NCBI GenBank assembly: GCA_902489135.1
Contig: CABTYW010000023.1
Span: 1 to 27,261, forward strand
Direction of reading: 5' to 3'
Length of the DNA stretch: 27,261 bases
Source: an uncultured Synergistaceae bacterium
GTDB taxonomy: Bacteria > Synergistota > Synergistia > Synergistales > Dethiosulfovibrionaceae
The notes below the pieces were generated by a model. That model worked only from the letters and a program-made list of their open reading frames with translations. It did no database searches and was not told the DNA's origin. The first letter of the stretch is position 1. Each line of letters opens with the position of its first letter. This document shows, in pieces, positions 16,118 through 22,589 of this stretch. A program made the position numbers and the translations under genes.

Positions 16118-16161
16118 TTTTCACTTGAAATGAGAAATTATTTGCACGAAGTGAGCAATAA
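16116..16161. repeat. Two adjoining imperfect palindromes, CAC..TGAG type
   Basis: Positions 16116-16140 and 16137-16161 each form a small AT-rich palindrome around CAC-GAA-TGAG. The second has a close relative at 18844-18869 (CACGAA[G/A]TGAGCAATAA in common). Both relatives sit just beside a terminator-like hairpin. Confidence 0.55.
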
Positions 16162-16211
16162 ATGTGAAGGGATCGCTGGCAAAACTATCTGCTGACGATC
16201 CCCTTATTTAT
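16161..16211 (-). terminator. Terminator-like hairpin at the end of gpD
   Basis: AAGGGATCG (16167-16175) pairs with CGATCCCCTT (16196-16205), and flanking AATAAAT/ATTTATT extends the stem. It begins at the gpD stop codon, so it probably ends the - strand tail operon. Confidence 0.6.
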
Positions 16212-17190
16212 TACTTTTTAGAATAGTTTCGAGCCTGAGCATCGTCATAAACCCTGTGCTTGGCGAGATGTTGTGGATGCAATTTGTTATCTTATAGTCG
16301 CCATTGATCTGGTTGGGTGAAAAACCTGCAAGAGTGAGAATGCTTCCAGCAAGGAGATCTTCGCGTCCCATCAATGTTACTGTGCCTTCGATTCGACCGC
16401 GTTGCAACTCCGTCAGTTTGTTCTGAGCGGCAGTTCGAGCTTCCTCCGTCGATTGAAAGGTCTTGCGGATTGTGTAGACGGGCGTTTCACTGCCTGCAGT
16501 CACCTTCTGTTCCCGTACCAGTTCTGCGTTCCACCATCGGGCCGTGACGGAGCCGTAGCGCCCACGGTCGGCAAAGGTGAAAGAGCCTGAAGAGACTTCC
16601 GTCGCCATAAGTGTTGCTGTGCCGCGTAGATCTGCCTCCGGCGCGGCGATGACAAACGTTCGATCCTTGACGCTGAACCGCAGCCCAGCTTCATGACATG
16701 GGCGCCGTAACAGATGAAGATTGCTCTCGTTGCTCTGTGCGACTGATTGATAGACGAGCGATACGCCGACCGTTTTGCTTGCGCAACCTTCTTCCGCCGC
16801 AATCTTGGCGGCAATGCCCGACAGCGAGACGTTCTCCCATTGCCGGCTGCGTTTTATCTTGCCAGCGCCCTTGCTGAAGTCTGCCGACTTGGCTGTGACT
16901 GACATTGAGGCCGGAGTCCCGCCACCTGCTAATTTGACCGAGATCTCATCGACGATAAAACAACCGAGAAAGCGCAGGCCGGTTTCTTTCCAACCGATCC
17001 ACGCCGCTACGGCATCGCCTCGACAGGGCACCGCGAAAGCCGGGGTGTTGAACAGTGTGAAGGAAATGCTATCGGCGTCGTCCTCTTCGTAATCGCTGTA
17101 GACAAACGAAAGGGCGTTTAACGAGACCTTATCTGTAATATCCACCGATGCCACTTCTAGCTTCAGCGCCGATGTCCAGCGCGCTACCAC
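16204..17190 (-). CDS. D: Phage tail baseplate hub protein, P2 gpD family
   Basis: Forms the central hub under the tail tube of contractile-tail phages, homologous in fold to the T4 gp27/VgrG hub. The 328-residue protein has the family layout: N-terminal FTLFNTPAFAVPCRGDAVAAWIGW strand pattern, GCFIVDEISVKLAGG, the SVTAKSADFSKG segment near 100-111, and a C-terminal tail ending around GDYKITNCIHNISPSTGFMT. It starts at a GTG overlapping the gpX stop. Size is typical of late control gene D proteins. It is the last gene of the U-X-D block, as in P2-like tails. Base composition is less GC-rich than the cobalamin genes, in line with phage origin. Confidence 0.85.
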   Translation of the reverse strand: MVARWTSALKLEVASVDITDKVSLNALSFVYSDYEEDDADSISFTLFNTPAFAVPCRGDAVAAWIGWKETGLRFLGCFIVDEISVKLAGGGTPASMSVTAKSADFSKGAGKIKRSRQWENVSLSGIAAKIAAEEGCASKTVGVSLVYQSVAQSNESNLHLLRRPCHEAGLRFSVKDRTFVIAAPEADLRGTATLMATEVSSGSFTFADRGRYGSVTARWWNAELVREQKVTAGSETPVYTIRKTFQSTEEARTAAQNKLTELQRGRIEGTVTLMGREDLLAGSILTLAGFSPNQINGDYKITNCIHNISPSTGFMTMLRLETILKSNK

Positions 17191-17396
17191 AGTGTCCGCT
17201 CCAGCGGCTCAGCCGCGACCACAGGCAGCGAGATCCAAAGTCCCGATGGCAGTTCATCGTACGAAGCAATTCCCGGATTAGCCTCAAGCGTTTGTTCAAC
17301 CACCCGTCCTGCCAAGCTGCCATAGTGTTTCCAACAGAGCAGATCGAGGCGGTCACCCTCAATGGTGCGGAGTGTAACCGACGTATCCTGTACCAT
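17184..17396 (-). CDS. X: Phage tail protein X (LysM-like)
   Basis: A 70-residue protein of the P2 gpX family, a short LysM-like domain thought to help attach the tail hub or bind peptidoglycan. Visible family marks are the GDRLDLLCWKHYG motif near 15-27, the N-P-G turn in LEANPGIASYDELP and the C-terminal GLWISLPVV. ATG at 17396 lies within the end of gpU, and its stop overlaps gpD by 7 nt. Intact. Confidence 0.88.
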   Translation of the reverse strand: MVQDTSVTLRTIEGDRLDLLCWKHYGSLAGRVVEQTLEANPGIASYDELPSGLWISLPVVAAEPLERTLW

Positions 17397-17733
17397 AGCG
17401 TTCCAGCTCCATTGTAAAATCCTGCTTGCGCGGTGTGCCGTCGTTGAACAGCAGTGACCGTGTCTCGTTGACGCTTTTGACTATCCACAGCCCTAGATAA
17501 CGTCCGCGCCCATCAACCATCGGCAACGGCGTCATGGCTGGCGCCATTAGACGCAGACAAACCAGGCTTCCGTCTCCGCGAAAAGTTGGATAAATCGTAC
17601 CAGAGAGCGAGATGTGCCGTTCTTCGAGCCCCGTTGCCTGATACCCCGGCGAGTTGGCAAAGCGAGCCGTCGAGCCCCATGGATAAGAAGCGGAAAGCTG
17701 TAGCGTCTGATAGGCCGCTGTGCCGATAGAAAA
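17359..17733 (-). CDS. U: Phage tail terminator-like protein gpU, N-terminus lost at a junction
   Basis: P2 gpU-type tail completion protein. About 124 genuine residues remain, from FSIGTAAYQTLQL to the end, including LSGTIYPTFRGDGSL, MVDGRGRYLGLWIVKSV and GTPRKQDFTMELERYG. The family normally has only about ten residues before FSIGT. Upstream of 17733 the DNA switches to the 3' part of a head-protein gene on the other strand, so the open frame that continues to 17877 is not real gpU. The start codon and ribosome site are missing, so this copy is broken as it stands. Confidence 0.8.
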   Translation of the reverse strand, partial: FSIGTAAYQTLQLSASYPWGSTARFANSPGYQATGLEERHISLSGTIYPTFRGDGSLVCLRLMAPAMTPLPMVDGRGRYLGLWIVKSVNETRSLLFNDGTPRKQDFTMELERYGTGYVGYTPHH

Positions 17734-17835
17734 GCCGCCATGTTTTCGCACTATAAAGAGCATGGCAAAAACGAAATGCATGTTTCTCTCAGCGAGTACA
17801 ACGAAAGGATCTCCTCTTTGATTCGACGTGCAGGA
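17734..17835 (+). repeat. 102-bp direct repeat, copy 1
   Basis: Identical to 27160-27261, the last 102 bases of the window. The left flanks differ immediately (AGAAAA here, AAACGT there). It codes for the same stretch of the MuF head protein in both places, in the same frame. Confidence 0.97.
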
Positions 17836-18114
17836 CGAGATGTTTACTTGCTTCTTGAAAGCAAAACACAGTCTCATCCGCAGCTTGCTTTCTACGACGC
17901 AAAGAGTAAGGAACTGTTGGTTCTGTCTTTAGAAGGCCAGACGATTGCCAGTTTTTTTAAACGAAATAAATTCAAGCCTCGCGCCACAACTCAGATCGTC
18001 CTGCCGCTTACGGAAATGAGAGGAGTGAGGAAAAGTTGGACAGCCATGTTGAAAAGCTTCTTCAAGAGTACAAGGAAGACTTCTGCCTTGAAGACTTCTC
18101 AAAAGAAAATCTGA
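17734..18114 (+). CDS. C-terminal toxin-like domain of a phage MuF head protein (5' part displaced)
   Basis: This is the 3' end of the gene whose 5' part lies at 26123-27261; the shared 102 bp fixes the frame. The domain reads FSHYKEHGKNEMHVSLSEY, then AFYDAKSKELLVLSLEGQTIASFFK. The order H-x-x-K/E-H-G-K, EY, [YF]D-x-[KT], and S-x-[DE]-G-x-I-x-[ST]-FF resembles the C-terminal nucleases of the barnase/EndoU/colicin E5-D/RelE (BECR) fold attached to MuF proteins and contact-dependent toxins. MuF proteins are minor head proteins, and polymorphic toxin ends on them are known in temperate phages. Toxic activity here is inferred. The last 26 codons overlap the next gene. The ATG at 17740 is internal, not a real start. 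Confidence 0.7.
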   Translation, partial: AAMFSHYKEHGKNEMHVSLSEYNERISSLIRRAGRDVYLLLESKTQSHPQLAFYDAKSKELLVLSLEGQTIASFFKRNKFKPRATTQIVLPLTEMRGVRKSWTAMLKSFFKSTRKTSALKTSQKKI

Positions 18115-18458
18115 TCTGTCAATTACTCAAATATGATATGTGGTGGCTCTATAGTGAAGATAGCCCCGAATATCTCCGCATGGACGAAGGCGTTGACATG
18201 CCGACACTGGTTTCAGGGCTCTTATTTAATCGTGATGAGCTATCAGAGAAGCCTCGCAGTTACTTAGATTTTACAGTGAAGGATTGGGAAGAATATCGAA
18301 AGCGCGGCGTCTTCTTTGAGCGATTCCTCATGACCAAAGGAGGCGACTTCACCTGGGCCGAATACAGAGCGGAAGCCGAAAAAATTCTTGGCAGGATGAT
18401 ACCTAAAAGTCATTGGTGGTTCTGGCCGACCCCGGAAGAGGCAATTCGAAAAGCATAA
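18036..18458 (+). CDS. Unknown 140-residue protein, candidate immunity to the MuF toxin
   Basis: I do not recognise this family. It starts at TTG 18036 with AGGAG about 10 nt upstream; no ATG or GTG fits. The protein is acidic, rich in E/D and aromatic residues (MWWLYSEDSPEYL, SHWWFWPTPEEA), has no signal peptide or membrane segment, and is the right size for a cytoplasmic immunity protein. It directly follows, and overlaps by 79 nt, a toxin-like MuF C-terminus. Small acidic proteins in that place are usually immunity partners, which is the basis for the call. It could instead be an unrelated phage accessory protein. Confidence 0.6.
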   Translation: MDSHVEKLLQEYKEDFCLEDFSKENLICQLLKYDMWWLYSEDSPEYLRMDEGVDMPTLVSGLLFNRDELSEKPRSYLDFTVKDWEEYRKRGVFFERFLMTKGGDFTWAEYRAEAEKILGRMIPKSHWWFWPTPEEAIRKA

Positions 18459-18843
18459 CCATTCAGAATAAAAGCGGACTTCCATTCTTATCAGCGATTT
18501 TCTTGAAATGTCAGGAAACTGTTGACGTGTCAGAACTCATAAAACAAACTATTTGAACCGCTCACGAAGTATTCTGCCCTTCTACAAAATAATCGCCTTT
18601 GAAGTGATTTTTCACAGCCAAAATTTCGGCGTCAAATTCTACCTTTACTTACTAATATGCCCATTATTTTTCACTCCATCCTTCAAATGAAGATTTACGT
18701 CAGCAAATTCAAACAGCACCTACTGCAACCTCACAGCATATTTCAAAATCCTCAAATTATTTATTCTCAAACGTCTTCAAACGGCCGAACCGATAAGAAC
18801 GTAAAATCCGTGAGAAAACGGAAAAAACGGAAGAACCACTGAC

Positions 18844-18869
18844 ATTTATTGTCACGAAATGAGCAATAA
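18844..18869. repeat. Second copy of the CACGAA-TGAGCAATAA palindrome
   Basis: ATTTATTGTCACGAAATGAG followed by CAATAA matches 16137-16161 at most positions and can fold on itself (TTATTG with CAATAA). As with the first, a terminator hairpin follows within 2-6 nt. Confidence 0.6.
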
Positions 18870-18870
18870 T

Positions 18871-18917
18871 AAAAGAGCATCTGAGACCAGCAACGACAAG
18901 ATCTCAGGTGCTCTTTT
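18871..18917. terminator. Bidirectional terminator hairpin
   Basis: AAAAGAGCATCTGAGA (18871-18886) pairs with TCTCAGGTGCTCTTTT (18902-18917), 16 bp with one wobble pair. The A-tract and T-tract suit termination on both strands: it could end the phage unit from the left and the udp operon from the right. Confidence 0.75.
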
Positions 18918-19002
18918 CCATGCTAAAAAATCGACTTCAAAAATACTCACTTTCCGTGAAAATAGCCACTGAGTGTCACCGGGAGCAAAGGGCAGGGCGA
19001 GA

Positions 19003-19024
19003 AAATGCTCCACGTGGAACATTT
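19003..19024. promoter_or_regulatory. parS-like palindrome
   Basis: A 22-bp palindrome with a single mismatched pair, centred on CACGTG. The 16-bp core TGCTCCACGTGGAACA differs from the palindromic TGTTCCACGTGGAACA at one base and from the classic ParB site TGTTTCACGTGAAACA at three. It lies in the non-coding gap downstream of udp. Confidence 0.5.
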
Positions 19025-19082
19025 CTTCGACAAACCCCTGTTGCTGCTGGCGCCGTCGTTTTTTTTGAAAGGCCGGGCGCGC

Positions 19083-19913
19083 TTATCCGAGACGCGGCGT
19101 CCAATACATTTTACCGGCGGCGCGCTTTTTCACGTCGCGGGCGCAGAGAATTTGAACGGCCCGGTTGCAGGCTTTCACGGCCGGTTCGATCGGAACCGAA
19201 ACCATTTCGTTGGTGATGCGGTTGGCCACGGCCACGCAGAGACAGCCGCTGCGGAAACCGTACAGACCGCCCAGCGTGAAAAGCGTGGCCGCCTCCATCT
19301 CGAAATTGAGCACGCGGGCGCGGCGCATGTCTTCGACAATGTTTTCGAAGGACGACTGGAGGTATCCCCGATAGCCGGGGCGTCCCTGTCCGCAGTGGAA
19401 GGAGCCGGTGGAGCAGGTGATGCCGGCGTGATAGGTCAGACCGAGTTCTTCGCAGGCTTCGATCAGAGCCAGAGTCACTTCGTGATCGGCGGCGGCCGGA
19501 TAGCGGTCTTCCACGTAGAGATTGCTGGCCCCGTCGTGGCGCACGGCCGCCGTATTGATGATCAGATCGCCGCAGGCGATATTTTCCTGAATGACGCCGC
19601 AGGTGCCAAGACGAATGAACGTGTCGGCGCCGATGCGGAGCAGTTCTTCCACGGCGATGGACGTCGAGGGGCCGCCCATGCCCGTCGATGTGACGGAAAT
19701 GGGCGCGCCGCCGGTCTTTCCGGTGAAGGTGCGGTGCTCGCGGTTGCTGGCGACGAAACGCTGTTCGTTCCACGTCGCGGCGATCAGATCAGTGCGCCCG
19801 GGATCGCCGGGCAGAATGACGTAAGGCGCCACGTCGCCGGGCGCGCATTGAATGTGGTATTGCCGCCCCTCCATCTCCGGCGCGACGGCGCTGGATTTCC
19901 AAGAATTTGTCAT
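19083..19913 (-). CDS. udp: Uridine phosphorylase family protein
   Basis: Cytoplasmic nucleoside phosphorylase that splits uridine and phosphate into uracil and ribose-1-phosphate. The 276-residue protein has the NP-I family signature: VILPGDPGRTDLIA near 31-44 with the phosphate-binding glycines, TSTGMGGPSTSIAVEEL near 75-91 (the family hallmark), RLGTCGVIQ near 98-106 and the NFEMEAATLFTLGGLYGFR ribose-binding segment near 205-223. AAGGAGCG lies about 7 nt before the ATG at 19913; an upstream in-frame extension to 20081 runs into the neighbouring gene and is rejected. It is last of a three-gene - strand set, 68 nt after the secreted protein gene. Intact. Confidence 0.9.
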   Translation of the reverse strand: MTNSWKSSAVAPEMEGRQYHIQCAPGDVAPYVILPGDPGRTDLIAATWNEQRFVASNREHRTFTGKTGGAPISVTSTGMGGPSTSIAVEELLRIGADTFIRLGTCGVIQENIACGDLIINTAAVRHDGASNLYVEDRYPAAADHEVTLALIEACEELGLTYHAGITCSTGSFHCGQGRPGYRGYLQSSFENIVEDMRRARVLNFEMEAATLFTLGGLYGFRSGCLCVAVANRITNEMVSVPIEPAVKACNRAVQILCARDVKKRAAGKMYWTPRLG

Positions 19914-19981
19914 AAGCGTTCGCTCCTTAAAAGTCAGGCGGCGAGGGGAACGCGACATGCCGCGCGCCCACTCGCCGACGC

Positions 19982-21130
19982 CTACCACGTCATCATGAAT
20001 TTTTCGATTTTTTCCCTTTGTCCGCTGACAAGCAGGTTTGCGGCTCGGCTCTGTATGATGCTGAGGGTCGCTTCTTTCCAACGGCGAACCACCTGTTCGC
20101 GGAAAACCGTGTTCTGCAGGTACGCCGTATAAGATTCATTGAGCGCCGGCAGGGGCGCGCGTCCGCCCGACCTCAGCAGCGCCGGCATGCCGCTTTTGTC
20201 CTGCAGCTTTTTGATCGCCTCCTCGCCTTCGTCGAGCAGGGCTTGAACTCTGGCGAGAATCTGCGCGTCGGCGTCGAGAATCGCGCCGATGTCGCCGGCG
20301 GCGGGGAATTTTCCGACGCGCGCCCGCATGGCCTTGCCGCTGTTCACCGCGGCCTCGAAAAGCGCACGCGTTTCCTTAAGGTCGCCCGAAATAATATCCA
20401 GAAGTTCAGCGCTCAGGGCTTTGTTCTTGCGGTCGAGATCGACAATGTCGCGCGCAGCGGCGGCCAGGGAGCCGTCGCTGCGGAACCATTTCCGCAGCCC
20501 TGAAGCTTCGAGCAATTCACGTCCGGAGACGGCCCATGGCTCTACGAGCGAATCGCGCATTCCCTCCGGCTGGCGTCCCTGGACGACGCTCATGGCGGCC
20601 TTTGTCACAAACGAACAGCCACGGTCGATAGACCAGAATGCATCGACGATGTCTTTGCCGCGCGATTCGTACCATTTGACGGCGGTGTTGACCTGCATCA
20701 CCCGGCGGACAACGTGCCTGTACAGAATGGCGTTGAAGAGGGCGGCCATGTTGGGGCGGTAATTCAGCTCTCCGTCGTATACCCACAGGGCGTTGAACAA
20801 GTCTCTGGTGCGGTTGAGAGCGACCGGAGCCTGCATTTGATCGAAGTTCTGCGGCAAATTCCCGCAGGCGATTTCCTGATAGAAATCGGCGGCCTCTTTG
20901 ATGGCGTCAGACTTCCCCGGCTTGTAAAAAATCTGTTCGTCGTGAATGATAAGGTTTCTTTGCGCGAGCAGACGCGCGTACTCGTCTTCGATTCCCTTGA
21001 GCGTGAGCGTGACGGCTTTTCTGCCGCTCTGCGATTCCGTCCCGGCGGGCGCGCCGGGCACGGCAAAGGCGGCGGCGCTTAAAGCGGCGAAGGCCAGCAG
21101 CGCGGCGGAAAATCTCAAACTGCCTTTCAT
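19982..21130 (-). CDS. Secreted protein of unknown function (382 residues)
   Basis: I do not recognise the family. The N-terminus MKGSLRFSAALLAFAALSAA ends in AFAVPG, a clean Sec signal peptide with cleavage near residue 22-26. The rest is mostly helical, charged and without membrane segments. Conserved-looking parts are DEQIFYKPGKSDAIKEAADF, LWVYDGELNYRPNM, VKWYESRGKDIVDAFW and FREQVVRRWKEATLSIIQSR. The second ATG, at 21130, is chosen because GGAG is 9 nt before it, while the ATG at 21139 directly abuts the ribosome site. It follows another secreted-protein gene by 27 nt, so the two are probably co-transcribed and may work together in the envelope. Confidence 0.75.
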   Translation of the reverse strand: MKGSLRFSAALLAFAALSAAAFAVPGAPAGTESQSGRKAVTLTLKGIEDEYARLLAQRNLIIHDEQIFYKPGKSDAIKEAADFYQEIACGNLPQNFDQMQAPVALNRTRDLFNALWVYDGELNYRPNMAALFNAILYRHVVRRVMQVNTAVKWYESRGKDIVDAFWSIDRGCSFVTKAAMSVVQGRQPEGMRDSLVEPWAVSGRELLEASGLRKWFRSDGSLAAAARDIVDLDRKNKALSAELLDIISGDLKETRALFEAAVNSGKAMRARVGKFPAAGDIGAILDADAQILARVQALLDEGEEAIKKLQDKSGMPALLRSGGRAPLPALNESYTAYLQNTVFREQVVRRWKEATLSIIQSRAANLLVSGQREKIEKFMMTW

Positions 21131-21157
21131 CGTTTCCATCTCCTTTTTTGAGGGACG

Positions 21158-22486
21158 TTAAAAGCGAGGTTCGTATTCGTCGATATACCAGCGCCCGCCG
21201 CCGCGGCGGCGCAGCTTGCGGGGCACGGGCGAGCCGACCTGTTTGCCGTTTTCGTCCCAGGCCGAGGCCTCGACAATCGCCTGTTCGACTTTTGTGCCGC
21301 CGATGTGCTGCAGCGTCTTTCGCTGTATCTCGTCCAGAAAGAAGTTTTCCAGGTCGTTGTTGTCGTCAAAGCCCTTGAGCACGCTGATTTTTGCCGTGCC
21401 GAACGTGGCGTGGACGTACTGCTGGTGGAAGCGTTCCTGATGAAGATCCCAATGGTAGCGCAGACGATCCTTGCCCGTGTCGCTTTTACGGCGCTCGGGA
21501 CTGATGCAGTCCAGATAGAGGTCGTAATTTTTCTCCTTGATGGCGGTCATGAAAATCTCGCACAGACGCTCCGGCGTCACGTCGTCGGGGATCGAGGTGA
21601 CGGTGTACCAGCCGCTTTTTATCGCGTTAACCTTGTCTTCGCCGGCGAAAGAGCCGGAAGTTTCGGCTTCGGCGTTGTAAAACGCCGCGACATGATCGGG
21701 AACCATCAAAGCGACGGGCGTCACGATCCAACCGTACTGGAACGCGCCGATCTTCTCTTCGCCGGCCTGCGGAATTTCCGCGGTCAGTCCCGTGATTTTG
21801 CCGAGCAGCGTCCACTTCGGCACGTCGATCATCGAGGAATCGACGGAGCGGCGGTAACGTTTGACAGCCTCGTAGGGGCCGAGCCAGCTACGCGAATTGA
21901 TCTGCACAAAGTAATAGCCGCTCGAAGGCTTGCCGACATGAATGTATTCTCCCGTTACGCCGTAAAACTGATTGGCCGGGTATTGGACGTCGTCGAGCAC
22001 GACGAAAAGTCCGTTCGCTTCGGATTCGGCGGTTTTTGCCGAATCGGGAGCCGGAAAAGTTTTTTCGAGGAAAGAGCCGGAGGCTTTCGCTTTGGCGATG
22101 GCCTCATCCCACGCTTTCTGCCCTGCGGCCCAGACGGTCTGGCGCAGCTGTTCTTCGTTTTTTTTGTAGGCGAACATTGCCGGCGTGATCTGCATATAGC
22201 TGCCCTTTGACTGCATCAGCGCCGTCTTGACGCGCTGAAACAGAGCTTCGACGTCCTCATCGTCGGGGTATTGGGTTTTCAGCTCCTGCACGCGGGTCAG
22301 CGCGTCGCGCTGCGAGCGGTAGACGCTCTTCTGCCCGCCGCGTTCCCGCTGAACTTCTTTCTCGAACTCTTTGACGTAAAAATCTGCCTGATCGACGCGG
22401 CTGCGAGGCGCCTGAGCCGCGAAAGACGGCGCGTCCAGCGCAAACGCCAGCGCGCACGCCGCGATGAAAAAACGGGTGCCGTTCAT
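21158..22486 (-). CDS. Secreted protein of unknown function (442 residues)
   Basis: I do not recognise the family. A signal peptide covers about residues 1-23 (MNGTRFFIAACALAFAL, cut near SFA/AQA). Residues 30-130 are charged and helical. The C-terminal part, from about 310 (PERLCEIFMTAIKEKNYDLYLDCISPERR) to WYIDEYEPRF, resembles NTF2-like or lumazine-binding-like domains where a helix with an E-x-N-Y-D-x-Y motif is followed by a curved sheet; this is a weak resemblance. GAGGAGG precedes the ATG by 7 nt. It is the first gene after the promoter at 22609-22637. Probably envelope-located with the next gene's product. Confidence 0.75.
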   Translation of the reverse strand: MNGTRFFIAACALAFALDAPSFAAQAPRSRVDQADFYVKEFEKEVQRERGGQKSVYRSQRDALTRVQELKTQYPDDEDVEALFQRVKTALMQSKGSYMQITPAMFAYKKNEEQLRQTVWAAGQKAWDEAIAKAKASGSFLEKTFPAPDSAKTAESEANGLFVVLDDVQYPANQFYGVTGEYIHVGKPSSGYYFVQINSRSWLGPYEAVKRYRRSVDSSMIDVPKWTLLGKITGLTAEIPQAGEEKIGAFQYGWIVTPVALMVPDHVAAFYNAEAETSGSFAGEDKVNAIKSGWYTVTSIPDDVTPERLCEIFMTAIKEKNYDLYLDCISPERRKSDTGKDRLRYHWDLHQERFHQQYVHATFGTAKISVLKGFDDNNDLENFFLDEIQRKTLQHIGGTKVEQAIVEASAWDENGKQVGSPVPRKLRRRGGGRWYIDEYEPRF

Positions 22487-22504
22487 CTTTTTTCCTCCTC
22501 TGGT

Positions 22505-22533
22505 TTTAAAAGACGAATAAGTTCAATTGTCAA
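22505..22533 (-). promoter_or_regulatory. Weaker promoter-like pair upstream of the secreted-protein operon
   Basis: TTGACA (22528-22533) and TTTAAA (22505-22510) on the - strand, 17 bp apart. The -10 is poor, and a start of transcription here would leave almost no leader before the ribosome site. Confidence 0.3.
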
Positions 22534-22589
22534 CAGCGAAGCGACGCGCCGGCTGGGGCGCCTGTCGATAAATCAGGAACGCGAAAATC

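Larger units (their letters stand above)
18459..19002. other. AT-rich non-coding stretch
   Basis: About 540 bp with visibly lower GC than both sides. A 61-codon frame at 18657-18842 has a lysine-rich, unfamiliar product and no ribosome site, so I do not call it. The stretch holds the palindromic motif copy at 18844-18869 and the hairpin at 18871-18917. It may mark the edge between phage and host DNA. Confidence 0.6.

Noticed and set aside
17734..17877. gpU open frame extending to 17877 on the - strand
   Set aside because: The extension is the complement of the MuF toxin sequence and matches nothing in gpU proteins.
18657..18842. 61-codon frame in the AT-rich gap
   Set aside because: No ribosome site, low-complexity lysine-rich end, and no familiar pattern.
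19005..20132. Long + strand frame opposite udp
   Set aside because: It is the antisense of the clear uridine phosphorylase gene, with GC-driven lack of stops.
21305..22210. 301-codon + strand frame opposite the 442-residue secreted protein
   Set aside because: The - strand gene has a signal peptide, ribosome site and promoter; this frame has none.
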